Assembly (NCBI GenBank): GCA_964035575.1
Contig: OZ037918.1
Coordinates: 682,001 to 746,000 of the forward strand
Reading direction: 5' to 3'
Length of the DNA stretch: 64,000 nt
DNA from: Rhynchopus sp. YZ270_cl-10
Taxonomy: Eukaryota > Euglenozoa > Diplonemea > Diplonemida > Diplonemidae
Program-made: the position numbers and the translations under genes
Notes under the pieces: model-generated
The model's input: the letters and a program-made list of their open reading frames with translations, nothing else
Told to the model about the DNA's origin: nothing
Databases searched by the model: none
Part shown: one piece after another, positions 11,201 through 21,522 of the stretch
How positions within the stretch are numbered: position 1 is the first letter of the stretch
How the letters are laid out: every line of letters begins with the position of its first letter

Positions 11201-11377
11201 AAGACCCTTGCGAAAACGTTTCAGAAGAACCAGGCGCGCTGGGAGGCAGACCACATGGCACTGGCAAGCCTGCAGCTGGTGGCTGAGGCGGATAAGGCAA
11301 AGAACAAAGAGCTGGAGGAGAAGCTTGAGAAGATGCAGGCTCGGCAGAAGCAGCTACAAATGGTTCTCTCTCAGTGA
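8261..11377 (+). CDS. LRR and coiled-coil protein, LRRCC1-like (three exons)
   Basis: Exons 8261-10453, 10662-10895 and 11150-11377 join in frame (donors GTATGT and GTTTGT, acceptors TTACAG and GTACAG) to 884 aa. Residues 1-190 are leucine-rich repeats of the SDS22 type (LTHLNLHMNRL, LIELDVSSNLL, LTVLNVSANRL) closed by an LRR-cap-like NPVCALGAYRGTVLKLLP. Then come a Ser-rich stretch, a QT repeat, a proline run, and a long charged coiled coil from about residue 370 to the end, interrupted by a second proline run near residue 638. The order LRR, low complexity, long coiled coil, with the NPVC..YR..LP.L..LD ending, matches metazoan LRRCC1/CLERC, a centriole protein; a basal-body role is inferred. 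Acceptor at 8238-8239, 21 nt before the ATG. Intron 2 carries a family-F repeat. Confidence 0.7.
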
Positions 11378-12460
11378 CACGAAAGCAGCACCATGCCATC
11401 TATCTGGATGGGTGTACGCCTTTGATAGGCAACTCACACTTTAAAGCGCGAGATCATCTGTACAGTGCCCCCCTCACATCAGTCTACACTAATACAAACT
11501 AAGTTTTCAAAAAAAATGAAGCGTTTTTGAGCGTTACAACAAGAAGGAACGGAGGTATAGATGCCACCTCCTTTGCCCTTTAGTCTTTTTTGAGTCTTGA
11601 ACTCATCTTTCCCACTCCTCCTTGCTGATCTGTGTGTCTTGCGAGCTGTATGTGTATGTGTGTGTGCACCTCCAACTCCACTTATTTAGAGGTTCAGTGT
11701 CTGCGTCCCACAGAGGCGTTTGCACTATATCAACTTTGTTCTAGAGTGTGGTAGAGGGTATTCTTTTGTTTTGGTCACTAAGAGGTGTCCTCTTTACGGT
11801 CAATGTAGTCAGTGGGAGCATATTGTTGAGTAATAAATATGTCAACACAGAATAGATATGACACGCTTTACGCACAAAAATGATTGATTTGTGATTAAGG
11901 TTCCCAGGTGACTAAGCACAGCGAGGCTTAGGTTCATCTTCTTCTAAACCTTTATTTCTTTTGTTTCTTCACATAGATAGAGAACGCATGGATCTACATG
12001 CAGTTTGCGTCAATAGACGGCTTTTTTTTTTTTAAATATCGGTGTGTCCTGCAAGACATGTTCATCCGGCCAGCAGCATTTTTTCTTCGTTTTCCCTCTT
12101 ATCCCCCATTCAATATCCCTCGCCCCAACGGGGCCAACCCCTACCACCACCCCCAAACAGAAAGGTTCTAACCTTTTGTTCTTAGAGAATATAGATGGAT
12201 CCCATTGTCTTTTTAAAACGAATACCACTGCATATGACCGTTCCCCCTTACACGACGGTGAAGTAAAGGGGAAATGCCTTGACTTCTGTGGTTTTTCACC
12301 GTTGTAAACCACAAAACCACAAAGCCAAATCGATGACTTCACTGTATATCTCCTTCACATTTCAGCTCTTTAATCCAATTCTCTCTCTTTATCATTTAGG
12401 AAATATCTACCACAAAAAAAAATCATTTTGACAGACACCACAACACAACACACCACAACA
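11378..12460. other. Gene-free stretch with repeats E, B, A
   Basis: Holds family-E (11484-11516), family-B (11693-11742) and family-A (11906-11960) repeats, and a short family-J motif (ACACGACGGTGAAGTAAA) at 12250-12267. The T/C-rich run to 12434 supplies the acceptor of the next gene. Confidence 0.55.
12433..12434 (+). promoter_or_regulatory. Probable trans-splice acceptor AG of the dehydrogenase gene
   Basis: TTTTGACAG ends here, 26 nt before the ATG at 12461, and excludes an upstream in-frame TTG as start. No upstream exon is visible, so a spliced leader is the likely 5' end. Confidence 0.5.
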
Positions 12461-13531
12461 ATGGGAGGCAGAACCGTCATCGTCCGCACCGACTGCGAAC
12501 AGGTCGTCCCCCACGTCGACAGCACCCTGCGCAGCGTCGCAGACCTGATCCTGCTCCCCGAGTTCGGGACCACCGAGGCGCAGCTGATTGAGGCCTGCAG
12601 GGAGGCGACGCTTATTGTGCACTGCTACACCCCGATCACACGCAAGGTGATTGAATCTGCGAAGAAACTGCGTGGAATCGTTAAGTACGGAGTGGGCATT
12701 GACGCTATTGACATTCAGGCCGCAAAGGACCATGGCATCCCCATTGCCAACATCCCTGAGTACGGTGAGCGCACCGTGGCAGAGGGCGCCTTCAACCTGA
12801 TGATGAACCTCATGAAGAACACCCGCCACATCCAGAAGAAGATGACCTCTGAAGGCTGGGCCTGGCCTACTGAGGAGACCCTTGGAACTGACCTCTACGG
12901 CAAAACTGCATGCCTCCTTGGGTACGGAAAGATCGCTCGCTCCATGGCAAAGATGTGCCGTGGGTTTGGCATGAACCTCGTCAGCTACGACCCCTTCGTC
13001 GCCGCAGCCGACATGGCAGCAGAAGGAGTGGAAAAGGCCGCCTCTCTGGAGGATCTCGTCACCCGCGCGGATGTTCTGTCCATCCACACTGTGCTGAACC
13101 CCGACACCCGCGGAATCATTTCGAAGAAGTTGATCGCAATGATGAAGCCGACTGCAATCGTCGTCAACGTTTCTCGTGGACCTATTGTGGACGAGGCGGC
13201 GCTCAAGGAGGCGTACGTTGCAAAGAGAATCGGAGGGATTGGGTTTGATGTGTTCGGCAAGGAGCCGATTATGCGTGGTAAGGGGCACATCTTCGAGTCC
13301 ATCATGGACGATGAGCAGGTCATCCTCACCCCCCACCTCGCCTTCTGGACTAAGGAGGCCCGCGACCGTCTCCAGAATGAGGTTATCGAGCGTTGTGAGG
13401 AGATCCTGGCTGGCAAGCCGATGACCGTCCTCTCCAGCGACCCGCGTCTCGTTACCCAGAAGAAAAACGTTAAGTTCGGAGGGCTCAGTGTCGCGTCGGG
13501 GAGATACGTTCCCGCCCCGGCGAAGCTCTGA
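12461..13531 (+). CDS. D-2-hydroxyacid dehydrogenase (PGDH/CtBP-like), PTS1 AKL
   Basis: 356-aa NAD-dependent D-2-hydroxyacid dehydrogenase without introns. The Rossmann glycine motif is GYGKIA (154-159), followed by YDPF. The catalytic Arg is R239 (NVSRG), Glu E268 (FGKEP) and His H292 (TPHLAFW). N-terminal KYGVGIDAIDIQAAK and GERTVAEGAFNLMMN are family signatures. It lacks the ACT domain of serine-pathway phosphoglycerate dehydrogenases, so substrate (3-phosphoglycerate, glyoxylate, hydroxypyruvate or another 2-oxoacid) cannot be assigned. The last three residues are AKL, a classical variant of the PTS1 signal, suggesting import into peroxisomes or, in a euglenozoan, glycosomes. The ATG at 12461 follows an acceptor by 26 nt. 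GC-rich third positions suggest good expression. Confidence 0.9.
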   Translation: MGGRTVIVRTDCEQVVPHVDSTLRSVADLILLPEFGTTEAQLIEACREATLIVHCYTPITRKVIESAKKLRGIVKYGVGIDAIDIQAAKDHGIPIANIPEYGERTVAEGAFNLMMNLMKNTRHIQKKMTSEGWAWPTEETLGTDLYGKTACLLGYGKIARSMAKMCRGFGMNLVSYDPFVAAADMAAEGVEKAASLEDLVTRADVLSIHTVLNPDTRGIISKKLIAMMKPTAIVVNVSRGPIVDEAALKEAYVAKRIGGIGFDVFGKEPIMRGKGHIFESIMDDEQVILTPHLAFWTKEARDRLQNEVIERCEEILAGKPMTVLSSDPRLVTQKKNVKFGGLSVASGRYVPAPAKL

Positions 13532-15309
13532 GGAGGAGGAAGGAAAACAAAAAAAAAAAATTAAAAAAATGTGGTGAGTTTTGCATGTTCCAATGCACTG
13601 CTCCAATTTTTTGTGAGTTTTCATCCCTCAGAGAGTGCAAGCGTTTCAAAAAAAAAGGAAGGGGATGGGGAGGGGAAAATGCAAAGAGAAAAAAATTTAG
13701 CAAACGTTACAAAAAAAAAAGCTACAAAGAAGTGAATTGTGTGGAGGGGGGATCTTACAACTTTTTTTTTTTGTTCTTTCTTTTTTTTGGGTTTGGATGT
13801 AGGGAATCAAGGAGGGTTTTCATTTATGTTGTTGAGTAAACATAGTGGGCCTTCCTCATTCCCCCACCCAGACCGGAGGAAATGACAGTGGAGATTGCAC
13901 AAACTGTGGCAACACTACCGAGGCAACTACACTACTCCAACAATTTATCAAAAAGTAATAACAATGAAAGTTGGAAAAATAGAAAGGTGCTATCCGGGGG
14001 GGCGGCGTTTTGCAAAGTTTTGCAAAGTTTCACAAAAAGTCACAAAAATTTCAATCCTATGCACAACTTTTCACAACTATCGCTTTTAGAAAAAAGAAAA
14101 AAAAGACGATTTATATTACCTGAAATACTCAAATCGGTGTGAAAGAAAGTGACACTTCATGAAAGGCGGTCAGATGCTACAAAAAAATAACGAACGAGAG
14201 AAAAAAAAACTCGTTTTTTTTTCTTTTTTTTTTTGGAAGCGTCTGCTCTTTCATCGTTGTTTTTTTTTTCTTCTTCTTTCAACAGAAGAGGGGTTTAAAA
14301 TACTTTGTGTTTGAAAAATGATATGAGTTGGTTTAGCTTCTTCAACTGGGGTTTTCTTTTTAAGAAAAAAATGTGACTAAGCACGCGAGGCTTAGTCTTT
14401 GATTTTTTCTTTTTTCAAATCTTCAATCAATGGATGGGAACATTTTTTTATTGATCCCCCCTATGCTATCAATTTATTGAATGCATAGGTTGAAGTACTT
14501 CTTCAAATCTTCAATAAAAAAAAAGCAACCCTTTTCGCTCTCGGTGCACACCAAAGAAACACCTCACGACATCTTTCAAACCCTCCTTCTCTCTCCCCTC
14601 ATTTTTTTCTTCAAAAAAAAGGAAAAGAAATGAAACGACTTTGTGTTACAAAAAAAAGCCTCTTTTTTTTCCCCTTCATCTCTTCATCTCCCCTTTTTGA
14701 TGTCCTACGATACCTGGTGTGGCTGAAAGGGGGTGCTATTTTCTGCTATTTTCTGCTATTCTGGGCATCTGGATTTTTTGGTGCGGCTGAAGGGAGGTGC
14801 TATTTTTGTGCTACTTTCTGCTATTTTCTGCTATTTTGGGGTCGTCAGCCACACCAATACCCCTTTTCCTGTTCTGGATGGAGGGTGGTAATCGTGTGCC
14901 TGATGCTTTTGGATGGAGGATGCATTCGATCTGACGCGTTGAATTGTCGTCCAGCTATATTTTTTTTTAGGTACACTGCCACGAGAGGGCTTTGTATTTC
15001 AAGTCAAAAAATTTTTTTCCAGAGAAATTTTGGGTCATCTATGAATAGGGAGAGGTTTTCTTTTTTTACTAGCTCTCAGTAAAGCTCTCACAGCCTGTTG
15101 CGGTGTCTCCACGGAGACCATCATAGAAACTCCAAAACTGTATGAAATTGAATAAACTATCTTGACCATTCTCGTTCCCTACACGACGGTGAAGTAAATG
15201 ACATGACATGCACATTTACATGCAGTTTTACATGTTAAATGACGTGTGCATGTCATTTATACCTTTCTCAGCACCACCCCCTCCCGCTCCGTCTCTCACT
15301 CTCTTTAAA
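13532..15309. other. Gene-free stretch: repeats D, A, C-end and a palindromic tandem
   Basis: Holds family-D (13886-13950) and family-A (14372-14420) repeats and an imperfect foldback (14715-14865) made of GGTGTGGCTGAA-type arms around TGCTATTTTC repeats. A family-C 3' end (14968-15005), a diverged copy of the 7833 foldback (15028-15130) and a small palindrome built on ATGACATGCACA (15196-15261) follow. Confidence 0.55.
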
Positions 15310-17052
15310 ATGTCGATTTTGATTAAAGGTGGGACAGTTGTGAATGATGACCGAGAATTCAAAGCAGACGTTGTGGTCAACGACGGGAAGATCACCTACG
15401 TTGGGGACAGCCCACCGGAGGTGGCCGGGCAGAAGGTGGTGGATGCGGCGGGGAAGTACATTCTTCCGGGCGGGATTGACACACACACGCATATGCAGCT
15501 TCCTTTCATGGGCACCACTGCGATCGACGACTTCAACCACGGCACCCGCGCAGCAGTAGCAGGCGGCACCACTACCCTGCTTGACTTTGTCCTCCCTATG
15601 CGTAACCAATCCCTCCTCGAGGCATACGACCAATGGCGCTCATGGGCGGACCCAAAGGTTAACTGCGACTATTCTTTCAACGTCGGAGTAACCTGGTGGT
15701 CACCACAGGTTTCCGAAGAAATGGGAGTTCTCGTAAACGAGAAGGGGGTCACCGGGTTCAAAGTGTTCATGGCGTACAAAGGTGTCTTCATGCTTCGTGA
15801 TGACGAAATCTACGAAGTGTTTAAGAGGTGCAAAGAGCTTGGGGCAGTGGCTCAGGTGCATGCAGAGAATGGAGATATTATAGACATTCAGTCGAAGAAG
15901 CTGGTGAAGATGGGGATCACCGGGCCTGAGGGGCATATGATGTGCAGGCCTGCGGACGTGGAGGGGGAGGCAACGAACAGAGCGATCATGATTGCGGATC
16001 AGGTGGGTGCGCCGCTGTACATCGTTCACGTCATGTCCCGTGAGGCGGCGAACATCATCGCCCAACGTCGTGCCGAAGGCAAGCTCGTCTGGGGCGAACC
16101 CATCGCCGCCGGTCTTGGCACCGACGGAACCAACTGCTTCAACGCAGACTGGCGCCACGCAGCTGCCTATGTCATGGGACCACCCCTCCGTCCTGACGTA
16201 ACCGTCAAGCAAACTCTCATCCAAGGCCTCGCGAACGGATCTCTCGCAACAGTAGGAACAGACAACTGCACCTTTTCTGGAAACCAAAAAGCGCTTGGAA
16301 AAGACGACTTCACGCAGATTCCAAACGGTGTGAACGGGATTGAAGACCGTATGAGCGTGGTGTGGGAGAAGGGGGTGAAGGACGGTGTGATGACGCGGAG
16401 TCAGTTCGTGGCGGCTGTGTCGACGAATGCGGCGAAGATCTTTGGGATGTACCCTCAGAAGGGGCGTGTGGAGGTAGGTGCGGACGCAGACCTGGTGGTG
16501 TGGAACGACGTGCCGCGTGTCATCTCGAAGGACACACACCACCATGCAGTGGACTTCAACATCTTCGAAGGCATGGTCGTGCACGGTGTCGCAGACGTCA
16601 CCATCTCGCGCGGGAACATCGTCTTCGAGAACGGCAGCATGCAGACCACCAACGGTGCGGGAAAGTACATCTCCAGAAAGCCCTTCAGCCAGTACATCTT
16701 CCAAAAGGTATGGGCAAATTAAACAGTAAAATTCCGCAAAACGCGGAGGGCGTTTCCACCTGAGTTCTCTTTGTGCAAATATGCGTATTGCAGTGCAACG
16801 GTAACAACACGACATCATATATTTCACTACTCACTTCCTAAGGTCGCCATCACAAAGAGAGACCCCACAGTGACCACAGGTTGTCTTTTTTTCTCTTTTT
16901 TTAGAGGCATTTGTACAACTCTTTTTTTCCACCAAAATATTCATCATACAATACAGGTGCCCACCCGGGATACTAACGACTGTCCGCTGAAGCACAAAGT
17001 CGAGAGAAAGCCGTACACAGGGCCAGTCGTGGTGATCCCCGGCAGAAAGTGA
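15310..17052 (+). CDS. Dihydropyrimidinase/hydantoinase-type cyclic amidohydrolase (two exons)
   Basis: Exons 15310-16707 and 16957-17052 (donor GTATGG, acceptor ATACAG) encode 497 aa, normal for dihydropyrimidinase. The open frame runs 15 nt past the donor, but splicing restores the family C-terminus ([17 protein letters not shown]). Metal and catalytic motifs are in order: [13 protein letters not shown] (two metal His), [13 protein letters not shown] (carboxylated Lys), QVHAENGD (His), LYIVHVMS (His) and TVGTDNCTF (Asp). The family opens the ring of dihydrouracil/dihydrothymine or hydantoins in pyrimidine breakdown, usually as a cytosolic tetramer; exact substrate not decided. ATG 15310 begins the typical [14 protein letters not shown] and lies 38 nt after an acceptor at 15270-15271. 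Confidence 0.92.
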
Positions 17053-18377
17053 ACGCAGCCTTATCCCGACTAGGAGCGGTTGAATTAAAACAGGGACGCG
17101 TATCTGCGAAAAGTTGCGAAGGTTTGCGAGGCTCGCCTCGTAGGGCAAACAGGGTTTTTATATTCGCCCAGCTTTTGTCTCTGATAACTTTGGGATGGGG
17201 GGAAGGGGGGTGGTATCGGTCAATTTCGTTCGAGTTGTCTTTTAGCTGATGCTGTGCGATAAATGATTGTGATCAAAAGGTGGCTAAGCAAAGTGCTTAG
17301 TACCATCTTATAACGTTTCTCTCCCCGTCTTGCCTCTGAAAAAAATATTTGCACCAGTGTTCTTTTTGATTTCAAGCGTTTTTGCTTTTTGTTCCTCATT
17401 CCGGTGTAGCTCACATTCCACAATCTAGAAAAAGCCATGCCAATTAATTAACGTTTTGCTGACCTAGTTCTTTTTTTTTTTGGGTCTGATCTACTTTGCA
17501 TTTCTACCTGGTGTGATCGGAACCAGAATTCCCCGTACCTTTTTTTTTTTTAGTCTGGTTCCGACCTCACCCATACTACCCCATTTTTTGTTGAAATGCG
17601 GTGCGCACCGAGAGTCATATTTTTCTTAATTTTTTTTTGTTTTTGAAAAGTTGACTAATCACGAAGTTATGGTTCAGCTGATAAACATTTTTCTCTTTTG
17701 GTGTGGCTGAATGAGGGGGTGCACAAAGTACGCAGGAAGTGCGCAGAAGTGCGCAAGAAGTGCCAATCGCCCCCCTTCAGCCATCCCATCTTTTTTGATT
17801 TTATCCCCCACCCACCCCCTCCACACGGATGGTACTCATCTATGTTATCATCCTTCGTCCACACTTCCCCTTTATCCCCAAAAAAGGGGGGAGGAAATAC
17901 AGCTGCAAGCGTTGTTCTTCTCCCTCCGACACTTCGTCTTTTTCTCTAAACATGAAATCGATTCTAAACACTGTGCACGAAAGTCACACGCAACGTCCCA
18001 ATTTTGAAAGATGTGTATGCACCAGAGACCCATTCATCTTTCAAATTTTTTTCTTTGTTTTTCCGCCCCATTTTTTTTTTGCATATTGCACGGTACACGA
18101 CCCTGTCAATTTTATGTTCTTCCCCGGGATGTGGGGTGGGGGTGGGGGTTGGGATAAACGTTCTTTACACTTTGTGGACACATTCGCCAAATGTCATAAG
18201 TAATTCTTCCAGCAATGATACTCCCCCAGCACCCACAAAGATTTTTCCCCTCATCTCGCGCACATTCCTTAGCTCTCAATTCGTCCGAAGGATATACTAC
18301 CACCTGTGGTCTGTGTCAGTACCACTTCCCTGCACCCACACACCTATCACAGAATTATCACCAAACCTACGAAACTC
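17053..18377. other. Gene-free stretch with two family A repeats
   Basis: Family-A copies at 17277-17322 and 17648-17700 (the second diverged). A GGTGTGGCTGAA tract at 17700-17710 echoes the 14.7-kb foldback, and an interrupted GGAACCAGA...TCTGGTTCC inverted pair lies at 17519-17564. From 17750 the sequence is T/C-rich up to the acceptor at 18351-18352. Confidence 0.5.
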
Positions 18378-19892
18378 ATGATGATGCCCTGTATGCGTAT
18401 TGCAGTGCTTGCTTCAGTGCTGTGTGCTGCATCGGCACAGGTCCTGCCAAACAACACAGCAGGGTGCGCGGCCACAATCTGCCCACCTGCCCATGAGTGC
18501 AAGGAGGACGCAAACCAGCAGAACGCTTACTGCAAGCTGTCTGCAAACCCGTGTGCTGTGGTGCGCTGCGGATCTGGTACTGAGTGTACTGTTGCCGCGG
18601 ATGGGTCCGTGCAGTGCACACCCATCTCCGACCCTTGCATTGCCACCACTTGCCCGATTGGCCAGGTTTGCACCGTGAAGCTGGGACAGGCTGTTTGTGA
18701 GACACCCATCTCTGACCCTTGCATTGCCACCACTTGCCCGATTGGCCAGGTTTGCACCGTGAAGCTGGGACAGGCTGTTTGCGAAGCTCCTATCTCCGAC
18801 CCTTGCATCGCCACCACTTGCCCGACTGGTGAGGTTTGCACCGTGAAGCTGGGACAGGCTGTTTGTGAGACACCCATCTCTGACCCTTGCATTGCCACCA
18901 CTTGCCCGATTGGCCAGGTTTGCACCGTGAAGCTGGGACAGGCTGTTTGCGAGACACCCATCTCTGACCCTTGCATCGCCACCACTTGCCCGATTGGCCA
19001 GGTTTGCACCGTGAAGCTGGGACAGGCTGTTTGCGAGACACCCATCTCTGACCCTTGCATTGCCACCACTTGCCCGATTGGCCAGGTTTGCACCGTGAAG
19101 CTGGGACAGGCTGTTTGCGAGACACCCATCTCTGACCCTTGCATCGCCACCACTTGCCCGATTGGCCAGGTTTGCACCGTGAAGCTGGGACAGGCTGTTT
19201 GCGAGACACCCATCTCTGACCCTTGCATCGCCACCACTTGCCCGATTGGCCAGGTCTGCACCGTGAAGCTGGGACAGGCTGTTTGTGAGACACCCATCTC
19301 TGACCCTTGCATCGCCACCACTTGCCCGATTGGCCAGGTTTGCACCGTGAAGCTGGGACAGGCTGTTTGCGAGACACCCATCTCTGACCCTTGCATCGCC
19401 ACCACTTGCCCGATTGGCCAGGTTTGCACCGTGAAGCTGGGACAGGCTGTTTGTGAGACACCCATCTCTGACCTTTGCATTGCCACCACTTGCCCGATTG
19501 GCCAGGTCTGCACCGTGAAGCTGGGACAGGCTGTTTGCGAGACACCCATCTCTGACCCTTGCATCGCCACCACTTGCCCGACTGGTGAGGTTTGCACCGT
19601 GAAGCTGGGACAGGCTGTTTGTGAGACACCCATCTCCGACCCTTGCATCGCCACCACTTGCCCGATTGGTCAGGTCTGCACCGTGAAGCTGGGACAGGCT
19701 GTTTGTGAAGCTCCTCTCTCTCCGTGTGCGACTGTAAGGTGTGCTTCTGGCTATGAGTGCACGATTGCTGATGATGGAAGTGCTCAGTGCACACCGATTG
19801 ATCCCTGCACAAGGACGACGTGCAAGAGTGGGTACAGGTGTTTGACCCTCTTCGATACATATGCCGTGTGTCTGCCGTCGTGGTGGTTCTGA
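18378..19892 (+). CDS. Secreted tandem FOLN-like cysteine-repeat protein
   Basis: 504 aa. The N-terminus (MMMPCMRIAVLASVLCAASAQ) is a signal peptide, so the protein is probably secreted. The rest is about 17 units with the spacing C-x4/5-C-x5-C-x8-C, like the follistatin N-terminal (FOLN) module. Thirteen central units (DPCIATTCPIGQVC then TVKLGQAVCETPIS) are nearly identical at DNA level. The first two and last two units have diverged; one is SPCATVRCASGYEC. No transmembrane segment follows; the end is CLPSWWF. Likely a structural, adhesive or coat-type extracellular protein, a role inferred from architecture only. The start lies 25 nt after an acceptor at 18351-18352. Confidence 0.85.
   Translation: MMMPCMRIAVLASVLCAASAQVLPNNTAGCAATICPPAHECKEDANQQNAYCKLSANPCAVVRCGSGTECTVAADGSVQCTPISDPCIATTCPIGQVCTVKLGQAVCETPISDPCIATTCPIGQVCTVKLGQAVCEAPISDPCIATTCPTGEVCTVKLGQAVCETPISDPCIATTCPIGQVCTVKLGQAVCETPISDPCIATTCPIGQVCTVKLGQAVCETPISDPCIATTCPIGQVCTVKLGQAVCETPISDPCIATTCPIGQVCTVKLGQAVCETPISDPCIATTCPIGQVCTVKLGQAVCETPISDPCIATTCPIGQVCTVKLGQAVCETPISDPCIATTCPIGQVCTVKLGQAVCETPISDLCIATTCPIGQVCTVKLGQAVCETPISDPCIATTCPTGEVCTVKLGQAVCETPISDPCIATTCPIGQVCTVKLGQAVCEAPLSPCATVRCASGYECTIADDGSAQCTPIDPCTRTTCKSGYRCLTLFDTYAVCLPSWWF
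18629..19720 (+). repeat. 13 tandem 84-bp coding units
   Basis: Units begin at 18629 and recur every 84 bp to 19637 (GACCCTTGCAT phase). They differ at a handful of mostly silent sites; variants such as PTGEV and EAP recur in units 2-3 and 12-13, evidence of unequal crossing-over or gene conversion. Confidence 0.95.
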
Positions 19893-20441
19893 TGCAAGTT
19901 TTGTCCTGGTGAGCAGTGTTGTTCTAAGCTGCCCAATGTTATCTTTTATGACCAGTGACGGAGTGTCAGTGCCTGCGTCCCCGAGGCGTTCGTACTATCA
20001 ACTTCACTATGTTTTATGACGAGATCTGTGCCCCACAGGGCTGGTCTTTGTTTTCATTATTTGCTTTATCTTTCGTGCTCTTATTATTTTTCCTGCAGAT
20101 GTGTGTTTGTGCTGTCGTTTATCGGTAGACACAGGGCCGGCGCACTACCCTGATGACATATGTTGTTGTTGGGCTGTGAGCGACGGTCACTGAATAGGCT
20201 GATATTACAACGTCATGGCAAGCTGCATCTGGTTTTCTTTGTCGCAAAAGTCGCGTCGTGGGCGCGTGGGGTAACGAGGTGCGCAACTTGCGTATGCATG
20301 TGCTGTCCTTCTTCTTGCCCTCTCATTTGCGTCATTTGCTGTTGCGCTTTTGTGCATTTGTTTATTTGCGTTTTGCGACACGCGGGATGCTGTCCCGTGT
20401 TGTGGTTTTGTTGCTGTCTTTTGAATTTGTTTTGTACACAG
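19893..20441. other. Gene-free stretch with one family B repeat
   Basis: Holds a family-B repeat (19957-20010). The remainder is T-rich with frames open only by chance. Confidence 0.4.
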
Positions 20442-20640
20442 ATGCGACTCTTCCACGAATCCACTGTGCTTCTGCCAAACAAGAGACACAACGAAACAGT
20501 CCCAGGATGCATTTTTTTTATACTCTCTTTTTATTTCACCCCTCACCCCTTGGTGACAGGTCTCACCTTGCCTTTACTCTGTCAGTGCTGTCTCTAGCAC
20601 AGCCCTTGACAAGAAGGGCCAGTTGCGACGCACCACTTGA
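20442..20640 (+). CDS. Possible two-exon coding fragment, unknown
   Basis: TTTTGTACACAG at 20430-20441 precedes an open piece 20442-20498 (MRLFHESTVLLPNKRHNET). A T/C-rich gap ends in GGTGACAG at 20552-20559, and the frame continues in phase at 20560-20640 (VSPCLYSVSAVSSTALDKK, then GQLRRTT and TGA). The joint phase and coding-like codons favour a real gene end, but the donor GTCCCA is poor and the 45-aa product is not recognised. It could be an old gene fragment. Confidence 0.3.
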
Positions 20641-20847
20641 CTCTCTATCAATGAAAAAACTGTTATTTTCTTTATTTTCCTTCTGCATTCTTCTGCTCCC
20701 TGCATAGGACTGCATTGATTGGAGTCCACCACACTACACCGGTCGTTGTATCAAACTACACCCTTTCGCCTTTTGGCTTTTACAATTCCCCCCTCCACCA
20801 CCACACCACCCTACCTACCTACCAGACGACACATCCCCTTCACCACA

Positions 20848-21522
20848 ATGTCCCTCCAGGTCATCATGGCGGGCATGCTCCTCGGCAAGATGGGGGCCTC
20901 TGAGAACGTCACCGTCGCAACAAAGTTCTACGGCATGCGCGACACCTGCCCGCAGACAGGCGGCATCCAACTTGCCTTCCCGACTGTCCACACCGAGCCC
21001 GGTGGCATCGGGACCTGGGAGGACCCGGTCACCTTCGCTGCGGCGAAAGGGAGCCTCGACAAGGGGAGTCGGATTTACATTCGCGGCCTGAAGAAATACT
21101 TTGTGATGGAGGACCACTGCGACTCCTGCGAGCTTGCCTGGAAGAAGAAGCGGTACGAGATCAACATCTGGATTGGTGACACCACGTTGTACCCGGGACC
21201 GGGTATCAAGGAGTGTGCCAACGCACTGCGCAAGCGCACGACAGTGACGTTCCACCCAGAAAAGGGGCTTCCCGTCGACACCACCCCTCTTTACGACCCA
21301 ACGACACAGCAGTGTGCCGTTCCAACTGCACCGTGTGTGGACCCCCACCCGGACACCTGCGCAACCTCCTGTGAGGTGGCAATGCACACCTCCTGCAACT
21401 TCTGGACCAACGCACTCCACATGAACTCCTCCCGGTTCCAGCTCCTCAACCCAGAGATCGACTGCACCGAAAACATAGCTGGGGGGACCGAAATCTGCAC
21501 AGGGGGGCTTTGTGGAATTTGA
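20848..21522 (+). CDS. Secreted double-psi beta-barrel (RlpA/barwin-like) protein with LysM-like tail
   Basis: 224 aa. The N-terminus (MSLQVIMAGMLLGKMGASE) is a short hydrophobic signal-like segment. Residues ~27-125 resemble the DPBB fold of small secreted fungal/bacterial 3D or RlpA-like proteins: FYG near the start, a GTWEDPVTFAAA segment, then FVMEDHCDSC and INIWIGD, where D and the Cys pair are typical. The last ~50 residues (CEVAMHTSCNFWTNALHM, then LLNPEIDC and GTEIC) look like a Cys-rich LysM, a chitin/peptidoglycan-binding fold. A wall- or glycan-binding role is inferred. The ATG follows an acceptor at 20824-20825 by 22 nt. Codons are strongly GC-biased. Confidence 0.7.
   Translation: MSLQVIMAGMLLGKMGASENVTVATKFYGMRDTCPQTGGIQLAFPTVHTEPGGIGTWEDPVTFAAAKGSLDKGSRIYIRGLKKYFVMEDHCDSCELAWKKKRYEINIWIGDTTLYPGPGIKECANALRKRTTVTFHPEKGLPVDTTPLYDPTTQQCAVPTAPCVDPHPDTCATSCEVAMHTSCNFWTNALHMNSSRFQLLNPEIDCTENIAGGTEICTGGLCGI

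Noticed and set aside
18527-19860. Two long minus-strand open frames opposite the FOLN array
   Set aside because: Shadow frames kept open by the 84-bp periodicity; only the + frame has a signal peptide and conserved cysteine spacing.
20160-20707. Hydrophobic frames of 145-149 aa
   Set aside because: T-rich low-complexity translations; only the two short patches at 20442-20498 and 20560-20640 look coding, in another frame.
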